Shown: positions 5,959 to 13,217, counted from the stretch's first letter. The stretch is DNA of 18,211 nt from Elusimicrobia bacterium RIFCSPLOWO2_01_FULL_59_12 (GCA_001800075.1 MGUR01000053.1:33546-51756); one strand, 5' to 3'. Made by a program: numbers and translations. The notes: generated by a model from the sequence alone, not told the origin.

Positions 5959-7494
5959 ATGCTCGCTCACGTGGAAAGCGCCTGTTTGGTGGGGATGGAA
6001 GCGGCTCAGGTTCATGTGGAGGTGAACCTGGCCAAAGGATTGCCGTACTTCTCCATCGTGGGACTTCCGGATGCCTACGTCAGGGAGGCCAAGGACCGCG
6101 TGGTGGCGGCGATCCGCAACTCGGGGTTTGAGTTTCCCTCCCGCCGGGTCACCGTCAACCTGGCCCCGGCCGATCTAAAGAAGGAAGGGGCCTTTTTTGA
6201 CCTGGCAATCGCGATCGGTATCTTGAGGGCCAGCGAGGCCATCACGATCACCCGCTGGCCCCGCTGTATCTGGCTGGGGGAGCTGGCGCTGGACGGGACG
6301 ATACGGCGAATACGCGGCGCCCTGCCGCTGGCGCGGAGTCTATCGCAAAAAGGTTTAAAGGAAATGGTGCTGCCGACCGCCAACGCCGAGGACGTGTCAT
6401 TTTTAAGGAAGATCAAGGTGCGGCCCTTTACGCATTTGAAGGAGGTCGCCCGATGGCTGACCGGAGAACTTGAGTCCCCGGATGTAGTGTCTCGTCCGTG
6501 GAAACCCGTGGAACGGCCCGAGGGAACCGATCTGGCCGAGATCAAGGGGCAAGCCGCGGGGAAGCGGGCGCTGGAAATCGCGGCGGCGGGCGGCCACAAC
6601 ATTCTGATGATGGGGTGTCCCGGCAGCGGCAAGTCCCTGCTCGCGCAGGCCTTGCCCACCGTGATGCCCGCCTGGAGCCTCGAAGAAGCGCTGGACGCCA
6701 GCCAGGTTCACTCTTTGAGCGGTTCCCTGCGAAGTTCCGGACTGCTGGACTCCCGTCCCTTTCGATCTCCGCATCATACGGTGTCCTCCGCGGCGTTGAT
6801 CGGCGGCGGCGACCACCCCACGCCGGGTGAAATCTCGCTGGCCCATCGCGGGGTGCTGTTCCTTGATGAACTGCCTGAATTCAAGCGGGACGCCCTGGAA
6901 GCCCTGCGCCAGCCTCTGGAGGAAGGTCAGGTCCATATCCGCCGGGTGCGCGGACGCGCCACGTATCCCTCCGAGTGCCTGTTGGTTGCGGCCATGAACC
7001 CGTGCCCGTGCGGATACCGAGGTCATCCCAAACGGGAGTGCGTGTGTCCCTCCCACCGCGTCCAAAAGTATCTCGCCAAGGTGTCGGGTCCCTTCCTGGA
7101 CCGGATCGACCTGCAGGTGGAAATTCCGGCGCTTAAGGTGGAGGAATTGTTCGCTGAAGAGACATCGCCGGAACCTTCGGAATTTGTGCGCGCCCGGGTT
7201 GAACGCGCGCGCGCGCTTCAAGCCGACCGCTACCAAGACAACGGCGCCGGGCGCCGGACCAACGCGTCCTTGCGCGGCCGGGAGTTGAAGCGATACTGCG
7301 GATTGACCGAAGAAGGCAAAAACCTGTTGAAATCGGCGGTTGAACGCCTGGGCCTTTCTGCCCGCGCGTTTGACCGGATCCGGAAGGTCGCGCGAACCAT
7401 CGCCGACATGGAAGGCGCGGAAAACATTCAGGCCAGTCACATTGCCGAGGCAATTCAATATCGGGCATTAGACAAGAAACCGGCAGCTTACTAA
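5959..7494 (+). CDS. comM: ComM/YifB family AAA+ ATPase (Mg-chelatase-like)
   Basis: This 511-residue protein has the full YifB/ComM layout: N-terminal Lon-protease-like S5 domain (1-165, LVGMEAAQVHVEVNLAKGLP), AAA+ ATPase with Walker A GCPGSGKS (219-226) and Walker B VLFLDE (299-304), the cysteine motif CPCG...CVC (C349, C351, C361, C363), and a C-terminal Mg-chelatase domain ending in the helical RVARTIADMEGAE region. ComM is a hexameric helicase that promotes branch migration during natural transformation. Its neighbour dprA supports a DNA uptake or recombination role. ATG 5959 is preceded by AAAGGAGGG with short spacing. The name ComM is by family and context; competence itself is not shown. 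Confidence 0.95.
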   Translation: MLAHVESACLVGMEAAQVHVEVNLAKGLPYFSIVGLPDAYVREAKDRVVAAIRNSGFEFPSRRVTVNLAPADLKKEGAFFDLAIAIGILRASEAITITRWPRCIWLGELALDGTIRRIRGALPLARSLSQKGLKEMVLPTANAEDVSFLRKIKVRPFTHLKEVARWLTGELESPDVVSRPWKPVERPEGTDLAEIKGQAAGKRALEIAAAGGHNILMMGCPGSGKSLLAQALPTVMPAWSLEEALDASQVHSLSGSLRSSGLLDSRPFRSPHHTVSSAALIGGGDHPTPGEISLAHRGVLFLDELPEFKRDALEALRQPLEEGQVHIRRVRGRATYPSECLLVAAMNPCPCGYRGHPKRECVCPSHRVQKYLAKVSGPFLDRIDLQVEIPALKVEELFAEETSPEPSEFVRARVERARALQADRYQDNGAGRRTNASLRGRELKRYCGLTEEGKNLLKSAVERLGLSARAFDRIRKVARTIADMEGAENIQASHIAEAIQYRALDKKPAAY

Positions 7495-7497
7495 GGT

Positions 7498-7586
7498 GTC
7501 ATCCCCGCGAAAGCCCGCCCAGTCGTGTGGAGGGCGGGGATCCAGAGACTGAGCAAGAACTGGATTCCCGCCTACGCGGGAATGAC
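7498..7586. repeat. Palindromic repeat unit, full copy (family PR)
   Basis: This 89-bp unit lies 3 nt after comM. Its ends are inverted (GTCATCCCCGCG at 7498-7509, CGCGGGAATGAC at 7575-7586; 11 of 12 pair). It folds as two hairpins: ATCCCCGC 7501-7508 with GCGGGGAT 7534-7541, and the 20-bp ATTCCC-N8-GGGAAT at 7564-7583. The second has exactly the shape of the Neisseria dRS3 repeat. Related copies lie at 8532-8600, 10083-10155, 12465-12498 and 13218-13247. Confidence 0.85.
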
Positions 7587-7604
7587 GGCGAGTGCAACGA
7601 AACC

Positions 7605-7633
7605 TTGACAACGAATTGTTAATCGATTATGAA
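7605..7633 (+). promoter_or_regulatory. Possible sigma-70 promoter at the dprA start
   Basis: A perfect TTGACA (7605-7610) is followed after exactly 17 nt by TATGAA (7628-7633). The -10 box overlaps the annotated ATG 7629, so transcription would begin near 7640, inside the annotated gene; translation would then need a later start such as TTG 7644. It may be chance, or dprA may start slightly downstream. Confidence 0.4.
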
Positions 7634-8807
7634 TAGAGGGCTTTTGCTGGAAAACGAACGTGACGCTTGGATCTTTCTCAATCGAATTCCGGAATTAAGC
7701 GCCGCGCGCTTTCACCGCTTGCTGTACGCGGCGCAATCGGGCCTGGGAATTCTGGAGCTGTCTGTGGCGGGCTTGCAGGCGGCGGACGTCACCCGCGACG
7801 TGGCGGAGCGCTGGCATCGGGCCTTCCGGGCTCCGGAGCATCACCGCTGGCTGGAAGCGGAACGCGAGCGGTTGTCCAAAGGGGTCTGCCGCCTGGCGAC
7901 AGAATTGGACGAGGAGTACCCCGCCCGGCTGCGCGAAGTCGTCGGCCGGCCCCCTGTTCTTTACTATAAAGGAAGGTGGCCTCCGCCCCCGGAAGGGTGT
8001 GTGGGCCTGGTAGGCACCCGGCGCCCTTCCGCGTATGGAAGGACCGTGGCGGAGCGTCTGACAACCGATTTGACTGTTCAGGGAGTTGCCACGATTAGCG
8101 GGCTGGCCAAGGGTATTGATACCTGCGTTCATGAAGCGACGCTGCGGGCGGGAGGTCACACGATGGCGGTATTAGGCTGCGGTCTCGGTCAGGTGTATCC
8201 GCCGCAGAATGCGGCCTTGCAGGAACGCATCGCGGAATACGGCACCCTGGTTTCGGAGTTCCCTTATGAGGCGCCGCCTGATGCCCGCCACTTTCCCCAG
8301 CGCAACCGGATCATTTCGGGGCTGGCGCGGGGCGTGGTCGTGATCGAGGCCGGCGCTCGTTCCGGAGCGTCGATCACGGCGCGCTGTGCGGCGGAGCAGG
8401 GCCGGGATGTCTACGCCGTGCCGGGCAGTATATTCGAACCGATGAGCGCCGGCTGCCATCGTTTGATACAAGAGGGCGCCAAATGTGTGGCGCGGGCGGC
8501 GGACATCCTGGACGATCTGGGCATACAAGCCGTCACCCCCGCGGTCGTAAGCGGGGGCCCAGTGTCTTCAAAGTCACTGGTCCGCCAGACGTCTGGCGGA
8601 GACGAAGTTGCGAAGTCAGCTGTTTTTGATACACTTAGCGCTTTAGAAAATAACATCCTGCAATTGGTGGCGGGGGTCCCCATGTCGGCGGACGAGATTT
8701 CGCAGAAAACCGCCCAACGATTTGATCAGGTGGCGAACAGCCTGTTATCGCTCGAATTGAAAGGACGGATCCGGGCCCTTCCGGGACAACGCTATGCCAG
8801 ACGCTAA
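7629..8807 (+). CDS. dprA: DNA processing protein DprA (Smf)
   Basis: This 392-residue protein loads RecA on incoming single-stranded DNA in transformation. An N-terminal helix-hairpin-helix/SAM-like region (about 10-60) precedes the Rossmann-like core with GLVGTRRPSAYG (126-137), SGLAKGID (157-164), the ssDNA motif FPQRNRIISGLA (222-233) and GCHRLIQEGA. The C-terminal winged helix (about 337-392, LSALENNILQLV...) is of the DprA C-terminal type. Between core and winged helix, residues 302-324 are encoded by a palindromic repeat (8532-8600). No clear ribosome-binding site precedes ATG 7629. The gene overlaps topA by 14 nt. Confidence 0.95.
   Translation: MNRGLLLENERDAWIFLNRIPELSAARFHRLLYAAQSGLGILELSVAGLQAADVTRDVAERWHRAFRAPEHHRWLEAERERLSKGVCRLATELDEEYPARLREVVGRPPVLYYKGRWPPPPEGCVGLVGTRRPSAYGRTVAERLTTDLTVQGVATISGLAKGIDTCVHEATLRAGGHTMAVLGCGLGQVYPPQNAALQERIAEYGTLVSEFPYEAPPDARHFPQRNRIISGLARGVVVIEAGARSGASITARCAAEQGRDVYAVPGSIFEPMSAGCHRLIQEGAKCVARAADILDDLGIQAVTPAVVSGGPVSSKSLVRQTSGGDEVAKSAVFDTLSALENNILQLVAGVPMSADEISQKTAQRFDQVANSLLSLELKGRIRALPGQRYARR
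8532..8600. repeat. Palindromic repeat within dprA (family PR, divergent copy)
   Basis: The left hairpin has stem CCCCCGC 8536-8542 with GCGGGGG 8551-8557 and loop GGTCGTAA, opened by GTCAC. It closely matches the unit at 13218-13247 (loop GGTTGTAA) and the left half of the topA copy. The right hairpin is a perfect 20-nt palindrome at 8581-8600 (TCCGCCAGAC and its complement). The stretch is translated in frame as residues 302-324, in the DprA interdomain linker. Confidence 0.75.
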
Positions 8808-11118
8808 ATCAGCCAAAAAAGAACCGACCGGCCGATCGATCATCATCGTCGAGTCGCCGACCAAGCAGAAGACGATCGCGAAATTCCTGGGGAACGGCTA
8901 CGTCATCGTCGCCACCTTGGGGCATATTCGCGATCTGCCGTCGCGCACGCTGGGCGTGGATGAAAACAATGATTTTGAACCGCAGTATGTGATCCTCCCC
9001 AAGGCCAAAAAAGTCCTGCCCTCTCTCAAAGAAGCCGTACGCGACGCCAGGAAAGTCTATCTGGCGACGGACTATGACCGCGAAGGGGAAGCGATCGCCT
9101 GGCACGTAGCGGAAGCGCTGAAGCTGCCCGCGAGTCAGATGGCGCGCATCACCTTCCATGAAATCACGCCGGAAGCGATCCGGGATTCTTTGCAGCATCC
9201 CCGCAAAGTCAACATGGCGCTGGTGCACTCCCAGCAGGCGCGCCGCATACTCGACCGCCTGGTGGGGTACAAACTGTCGCCGCTTTTATGGTCCAAGGTC
9301 CGAAAGGGCCTCTCCGCGGGACGGGTCCAATCCGTAGCGCTGAGGCTTCTGGTGGAGCGTGAAGAGGAGATCAAGGTGTTTAAGGCCGAGGGGTTCTGGA
9401 CGATCAAGGCCGAACTTCAGAAGGGGAGCGACGCCCCGTTCCAGGCCCGGTTGGTCGAGATCGACGGTAAAAAGATCGAGCTGGCCCAGGTTTTGAATTT
9501 GTTTGCGGATGAGTACCGGATCACGACGACCTCCCTTCGTGAACAGGATGCGGCGGAACTCCTGGCAGGCGAGCTCAAAAAAGGCGCCTATCAAGTGGTC
9601 AAGGTCGTTCGCAAGGAGGCCCACCGATCGCCGCCGCCGCCCTTTATGACGGCCGCCCTTCAGCAGGATGCGGTCCGCCGCCTGGGGTTTTCGGCGATCA
9701 AAACCATGGTGGTTGCCCAGCAGCTCTATGAAGGCGTCGAGCTAGGCCCGGACGGCTCCGTCGGCTTGATCACCTACATGCGCACCGATTCCTTGAACGT
9801 GGCCGCCTCCGCGCAAGCCGAGGCCAAACGCTTCATCTCCAAAACCTATGGCGCCGAATTCCTTCCCAAAACGACGCGGATGTATAAATCAAAATCCAAA
9901 GGCGCCCAGGAAGCGCACGAAGCGATCCGGCCGACGTCCGTTGCGCGCACGCCGGAATCGATCCGGTCATTCTTGACGCCCGAGCAGGCGAGGCTTTATG
10001 ATTTGATCTGGCGGCGTTTTGTGGCCAGCCAGATGGCCGACGCGGTGTTTGATACGGTGGGCGTGGACATCACTTCTACGCCGTCACCCCGGCAATCCGT
10101 AAGCCGGGGTCCAGGGCCAGGACTGGATTCCCCGCTAACGACCGCGGGGAATGACGATAAGAGGTGGAAAACGTGCCTGTTTCATGCCAACGGCCGGACC
10201 GTCCAATCCGCCGGCTTTTTGAAAGTGTACGCGGACGATGACGCCGATAAAGCAGAAGGCCAGAAGCTCCCCTTGCTGAAAGAAAAAGACGCGGTCGCTC
10301 TCCTGCAGGTGATCCCGGAAAGCCACAAGACCGACCCGCCGCCGCGATACAACGAGGCCAGCCTGATCAAGATGCTGGAACGCCACGGCATCGGGCGCCC
10401 GTCCACCTACGCCCCCATTTTGCAGACGATCATCGGGCGCGGCTATGTCCGCGACGAAAGCCGGCGGCTGTTCCCGTCGGAACTCGGCATCATCGTGACG
10501 GACCTGTTAAAGAAGCACTTCGCGGCGATCGTAGACCTGCATTTTACCGCGAACGTGGAGGACCGCCTCGATGAGATCGCCCAAGGGACCACGCCCTGGC
10601 CGGGGGTGATCCGGTCGTTCTACGTTCCTTTTATGAAGGACATGGCCGTGGCCCAGACCGCGATCACGACCAAGCCGTATGAGCCCAAGGAATCCGGCGA
10701 GCTGTGCGAGAAATGCAAGTCGCCGATGCTGATCCGGGAGAGCCGTTTCGGGCGGTATCTCTCCTGCAAGGCGTACCCGGCCTGCAAAAACAAGATCTCT
10801 TTGAACTCCGAAGGGAAAAAGATCCTCCCTGAAGTGACCGACCGCGTCTGCGAAGCCTGCGGGAAGCCGATGCTCAAACGCATCGGGCGGCGCGGGCCCT
10901 TCCTGGCATGCTCGGGCTATCCCGAATGCCGGACGACGCTCTCCATCGACAAAGCGGGCAACGTCATTCATCGCCCTCCTCCCCAGATGACGGATAAAAA
11001 ATGCGAAAAATGCGCCAAGCCCATGCTGCTGCGCGTGGGCAAGCGCGGTCCCTTCCTGGCCTGCTCCGGTTTCCCCCGCTGCCGCAACCTCAAAAAAATC
11101 CCGGCTGCCGCCGCCTAA
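8794..11118 (+). CDS. topA: DNA topoisomerase I (type IA)
   Basis: This 774-residue enzyme relaxes negative supercoils. The Toprim domain has IIIVESPTKQKTIAKFLG (E20) and the DxDxE acidic set in ATDYDREGEA (D93, D95, E97). The catalytic tyrosine is Y328 in GLITYMRTDSLNV. EAHEAIRPT and the ERHGIGRPSTYAPI motif follow. Three C-terminal zinc ribbons start at C638, C686 and C737 (each CxxC...C...C). Residues 430-454 come from an inserted palindromic repeat that the family lacks, just before the FHANGRTV and GFLKVY strand region; the frame stays open. ATG 8794 lies in the dprA end. The trmFO gene often found next is absent. Confidence 0.97.
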   Translation: MPDAKSAKKEPTGRSIIIVESPTKQKTIAKFLGNGYVIVATLGHIRDLPSRTLGVDENNDFEPQYVILPKAKKVLPSLKEAVRDARKVYLATDYDREGEAIAWHVAEALKLPASQMARITFHEITPEAIRDSLQHPRKVNMALVHSQQARRILDRLVGYKLSPLLWSKVRKGLSAGRVQSVALRLLVEREEEIKVFKAEGFWTIKAELQKGSDAPFQARLVEIDGKKIELAQVLNLFADEYRITTTSLREQDAAELLAGELKKGAYQVVKVVRKEAHRSPPPPFMTAALQQDAVRRLGFSAIKTMVVAQQLYEGVELGPDGSVGLITYMRTDSLNVAASAQAEAKRFISKTYGAEFLPKTTRMYKSKSKGAQEAHEAIRPTSVARTPESIRSFLTPEQARLYDLIWRRFVASQMADAVFDTVGVDITSTPSPRQSVSRGPGPGLDSPLTTAGNDDKRWKTCLFHANGRTVQSAGFLKVYADDDADKAEGQKLPLLKEKDAVALLQVIPESHKTDPPPRYNEASLIKMLERHGIGRPSTYAPILQTIIGRGYVRDESRRLFPSELGIIVTDLLKKHFAAIVDLHFTANVEDRLDEIAQGTTPWPGVIRSFYVPFMKDMAVAQTAITTKPYEPKESGELCEKCKSPMLIRESRFGRYLSCKAYPACKNKISLNSEGKKILPEVTDRVCEACGKPMLKRIGRRGPFLACSGYPECRTTLSIDKAGNVIHRPPPQMTDKKCEKCAKPMLLRVGKRGPFLACSGFPRCRNLKKIPAAAA
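10083..10155. repeat. Palindromic repeat inserted in frame in topA (family PR)
   Basis: This 73-bp unit runs from GTCACC to AATGAC, like the copy after comM. Hairpin 1: ACCCCGGC 10086-10093 with GCCGGGGT 10103-10110 (8 bp, 9-nt loop). Hairpin 2: ATTCCCCGC 10127-10135 with GCGGGGAAT 10144-10152 (9 bp perfect, 8-nt loop). GGTCCAG and CTGGATT join the two. It encodes Ser/Pro/Gly-rich residues 430-454 of TopA. Confidence 0.88.
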
Positions 11119-11120
11119 GC

Positions 11121-11157
11121 TTCACCCGGTCCACCGAGCTTGGGGTGTGGGGGTGAA
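11121..11157 (+). other. Hairpin after topA
   Basis: TTCACCC 11121-11127 pairs perfectly with GGGTGAA 11151-11157, three bases after the topA stop, with a long loop. There is no T run. It may contribute to transcript end formation, but this is weak. Confidence 0.35.
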
Positions 11158-11178
11158 AGGCAGGCGTCCCGCCGTTCC

Positions 11179-11346
11179 CCCTCGCCCGCCGAAGGTGGGA
11201 GAGGGTGGGGGTGAGGGCACATTTTCAATTCAGTCGCCCCTCGCGGGGGCTTCCTATTTCATGCGGGGCGGGGGCAAGACCGAGCCCTCACCCGCGGCTC
11301 TCCCTCCGGTCGGCCTTGCCCTCTCCCGCCTTCCGGCGGGCGAGGG
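11179..11346. repeat. Inverted GC-rich repeat element between topA and xerC
   Basis: The 305-nt spacer 11119-11423 holds no gene. Its main content is a pair of inverted arms: 11179-11205 (CCCTCGCCCGCCGAAGG... to GAGAGGG) and 11319-11346, whose complement reads nearly the same, with GTGAGGG blocks inside each arm. AT-rich tails (ACATTTT, and AATTTTC on the complement) occur on the inner and outer sides. Sequences of this CCCTC...GAGGG type are common dispersed repeats in GC-rich genomes. No transposase is linked. A smaller CCCCC/GGGGG hairpin follows at 11379-11398. Confidence 0.65.
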
Positions 11347-11387
11347 AAAATTCGGATCACCTGCTTTTCGCCCCCGGACCCCCGAGC

Positions 11388-11416
11388 TTGCGAGGGGGAC
11401 CAGGTGAGGCTACAAT
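11388..11416 (+). promoter_or_regulatory. Promoter of xerC, leaderless type
   Basis: TTGCGA (11388-11393) and TACAAT (11411-11416) are separated by 17 nt. The -10 box ends 7 nt before ATG 11424, so transcription would start at or within a base of the start codon. No good ribosome-binding site lies close to that ATG, which agrees with leaderless translation. Confidence 0.55.
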
Positions 11417-11423
11417 ATCCTTC

Positions 11424-12374
11424 ATGGACATGGCTCATTGGGGTCAACGCTTTCTCCTCTATCTGCGCGCGGAACGGAACGCCTCCCGGCATACCTTGCG
11501 CGCCTACAAGCATGACCTGGACAATTTCCTGCGTTTTCTCCAGCGCCGCTACCCGCGCATCGCCCTCGAGCCTGCCGGCCGGCAGGCGGGCGCCCAGTAC
11601 CGTTTGATCGTCAGGGATTATTTGTCCGAACTGCATCAGAAAGGACAGCGCCGGGCCACGCTCCTGCGGGCGGTGGCGGTGCTTCGCGCTTTTTTCAAAT
11701 TTCTGCTGCGTTCAGAGGTATTGGCTCAATCCCCGTTTGTCGGACTGCCCATGCCCAAAGGTGAAAAGCGCCTGCCGCGCTACCTGTCGGAAGGCGACAT
11801 GCAGCGCCTGCTGGAGCTCCCGAGGCGTTCTTCCAAAAAACAATCACTGCGGGACGGCGCGCTGCTGGAACTGCTCTATTCATCCGGTCTGCGAATCGAA
11901 GAGCTCTGCCAGCTCAATGTGGAGGACATCGATTTTTGGGGCGGGATGGTCCGCGTTTTCGGCAAGGGCGGACGTGAACGGCTGGTCCCGCTGGGCCAAA
12001 CAGCCCAGAAGACCGCGCGCGCCTACATCGAAAGCCGCTCGCCGCACGACAGGGCGAGCGGTCCGTCCGGCCGTCCGGCGGACCGGCCTGTTCATTCAGG
12101 ACCCCTGTTCCTGAACCCGCGCGGGATGCGGATTTCCGACCGGGGGGCCCGGTTCATCGTTCAGAAGTGGGTTCAACGGGCGGCTTTGCATCAAAAAATA
12201 AGCCCGCATTCGTTCCGGCATTCGTTCGCCACCCATCTCCTGGACAGGGGCTGCGACCTCCGCAGCGTCCAGGAAATGCTGGGCCACCGAAGCATCGTCA
12301 CCACCCAAATCTACACCCACGTGACCCCCGAACACCTCAAGAAAGTCTACCAGCAAGCCCACCCAAGAGCCTGA
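11424..12374 (+). CDS. xerC: Tyrosine recombinase XerC/XerD
   Basis: This 316-residue recombinase would resolve chromosome dimers at dif. The N-terminal SAM-like core-binding domain covers 1-105 and the catalytic domain 120-316. The full catalytic set is visible: R157 (SSGLRIEEL), K181 (GKGGRERLVPL), H262 and R265 (HSFRHSFATH), H288 (LGHRSIVTTQ) and Y297 (IYTHV). Position after topA favours XerC, but XerD cannot be excluded. Two palindromic stretches are translated in non-conserved loops: residues 49-55 and 205-221 (just before LFLNPRG). ATG 11424 is chosen from the MDMAHWGQRF start and the promoter distance; ATG 11430 is possible. HslV/HslU, the usual next genes, are missing. Confidence 0.93.
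   Translation: MDMAHWGQRFLLYLRAERNASRHTLRAYKHDLDNFLRFLQRRYPRIALEPAGRQAGAQYRLIVRDYLSELHQKGQRRATLLRAVAVLRAFFKFLLRSEVLAQSPFVGLPMPKGEKRLPRYLSEGDMQRLLELPRRSSKKQSLRDGALLELLYSSGLRIEELCQLNVEDIDFWGGMVRVFGKGGRERLVPLGQTAQKTARAYIESRSPHDRASGPSGRPADRPVHSGPLFLNPRGMRISDRGARFIVQKWVQRAALHQKISPHSFRHSFATHLLDRGCDLRSVQEMLGHRSIVTTQIYTHVTPEHLKKVYQQAHPRA
11570..11587. repeat. 18-nt perfect palindrome within xerC
   Basis: GCCTGCCGG and its complement form a perfect palindrome, coding for residues 49-55 (PAGRQAG) in a loop of the N-terminal domain. It resembles the 20-nt palindrome in dprA in length, GC content and placement within a non-conserved loop. Confidence 0.6.
12037..12084. repeat. Two tandem hairpins within xerC
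   Basis: GCTCGCC 12037-12043 pairs with GGCGAGC 12053-12059 (7 bp, 9-nt loop). Immediately next, GGTCCG 12060-12065 pairs with CGGACC 12079-12084 around CCGG-rich bases. Together they encode residues 205-221 (charged, Ser/Pro/Gly-rich), extra sequence at a variable loop before the LFLN strand. This is the third gene in a row with an in-frame palindromic stretch. Confidence 0.6.
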
Positions 12375-12381
12375 CAGCGGC

Positions 12382-12406
12382 GCTTTTGTCAGACTGTAAC
12401 AAAAGC
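12382..12406. promoter_or_regulatory. Inverted repeat upstream of the response regulator promoter
   Basis: GCTTTTGT 12382-12389 pairs perfectly with ACAAAAGC 12399-12406 around a 9-nt spacer. It lies 7 nt after xerC and 10 nt before the -35 box of the next gene. It may be an operator for a dimeric regulator or a weak xerC terminator; no T run follows. Confidence 0.5.
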
Positions 12407-12416
12407 CCGAAAAGCA

Positions 12417-12445
12417 TTGACAATTCAACCAGTCGAGGCTAGACT
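12417..12445 (+). promoter_or_regulatory. Sigma-70 promoter of the response regulator cluster
   Basis: A perfect TTGACA (12417-12422) is followed after exactly 17 nt by TAGACT (12440-12445). Predicted transcription starts near 12452, giving a leader of about 65 nt that contains the hairpin at 12465-12498 and the ribosome-binding site of the first regulator. Confidence 0.75.
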
Positions 12446-12464
12446 TAGCCCAGTTAAAAAACAG

Positions 12465-12498
12465 CGTCATTCCCGCATGTCGTCAGAGGGGGATGACG
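12465..12498. repeat. Half-unit palindromic repeat in the leader of the first response regulator
   Basis: CGTCATTCCC (12465-12474) pairs with GGGGATGACG (12489-12498) at 9 of 10 positions, with a G-T mismatch that could pair in RNA; the loop is 14 nt. The GTCAT ends match the palindromic units at 7498-7586 and 13218-13247. It lies between promoter and ribosome-binding site and should form in the mRNA leader. Confidence 0.7.
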
Positions 12499-12515
12499 GG
12501 GCAGAAGGAGCCGTT

Positions 12516-13214
12516 ATGAAAACCCGTATTCTTCTCATCGAAGACGATCCCGCGCTGCGGAAACTGCTGAAGGACGCGCTCCCCGAGAGCATCTTTTTGA
12601 TTGATACGGCCGAAACCGGACGGGAAGGGCTGGAAGTGATCGTCAAACGGAAACCCGATTTGATCCTCCTGGACTGGAACCTGCCCGATTTAAACGGTTT
12701 TGAAGTCTGCAAGTACATCAAGCACAACAAGGACTGCGCGCATATCCCGATCATCATGGTGACCGCGTACGCGGAACTCAACCGGAAGGTGTCCGCGCTC
12801 GATGTCGGCGCGGACGATTACATCACCAAGCCGTTTGAGATCGAAGAGCTGATCGCGCGGATCAAAGCGGTGCTCCGGCGGCGCCAGGGCGGCGCGCCCG
12901 AAGACGCGATCACCAAGGGCGGCGTGACGCTCAATCTGACCACCTATTCCGTCGACGTCGAGAAAAGACCGCTGATCTTGACGGCCAAGGAATTCGACCT
13001 GCTGTATGCCTTGATGAAAAACGCGGGCCGCATTCTCACCCGCGAATTTCTTCTGGAGCGCATCTGGGGCTACGCGGTGGACGTCTCCACGCGGACCGTG
13101 GACGTGCATATCCGCCGGCTGCGCAAGAAGATGGGGCTCAAGAGCGCCGCCTTGATCGAGACGTTCCGGGGTGTGGGCTATAAATTTAAAGACAGCGACC
13201 ATATTCGGAGATAA
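12516..13214 (+). CDS. OmpR/PhoB-family response regulator
   Basis: A 232-residue transcription factor. The receiver domain (1-123) has the acidic pair D10/D11, phospho-acceptor D53 (LILLDWNLP), switch T83 and K105 (DYITKPF). The C-terminal winged helix (about 133-226) carries the OmpR motifs LTAKEFDLLYALM, VSTRTVDVHIRRLRKKM and RGVGYKF. It should bind direct repeats as a dimer when phosphorylated; its targets are unknown and no kinase gene is adjacent. ATG 12516 has AAGGAG (12505-12510) 5 nt upstream. Earlier in-frame codons from 12417 run through the promoter and repeat and are not part of the gene. Confidence 0.94.
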   Translation: MKTRILLIEDDPALRKLLKDALPESIFLIDTAETGREGLEVIVKRKPDLILLDWNLPDLNGFEVCKYIKHNKDCAHIPIIMVTAYAELNRKVSALDVGADDYITKPFEIEELIARIKAVLRRRQGGAPEDAITKGGVTLNLTTYSVDVEKRPLILTAKEFDLLYALMKNAGRILTREFLLERIWGYAVDVSTRTVDVHIRRLRKKMGLKSAALIETFRGVGYKFKDSDHIRR

Positions 13215-13217
13215 GCC

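Noticed and set aside
6403..7458. A 351-codon open frame on the minus strand opposite comM
   Set aside because: It is antisense to a gene with clear Walker and Mg-chelatase motifs, its translation is rich in Arg, Gly and His without any family pattern, and it follows from the high GC third positions of comM.
7498..7586. Simple intrinsic terminator after comM
   Set aside because: There is no T run after either hairpin, and clearly related units occur inside genes, so it is better explained as a repeat element.
11147..11407. A short plus-strand open frame across the topA-xerC spacer
   Set aside because: It consists of the inverted repeat arms read through, low-complexity Pro/Gly/Arg, with no ribosome-binding site and no homology that I recognise.
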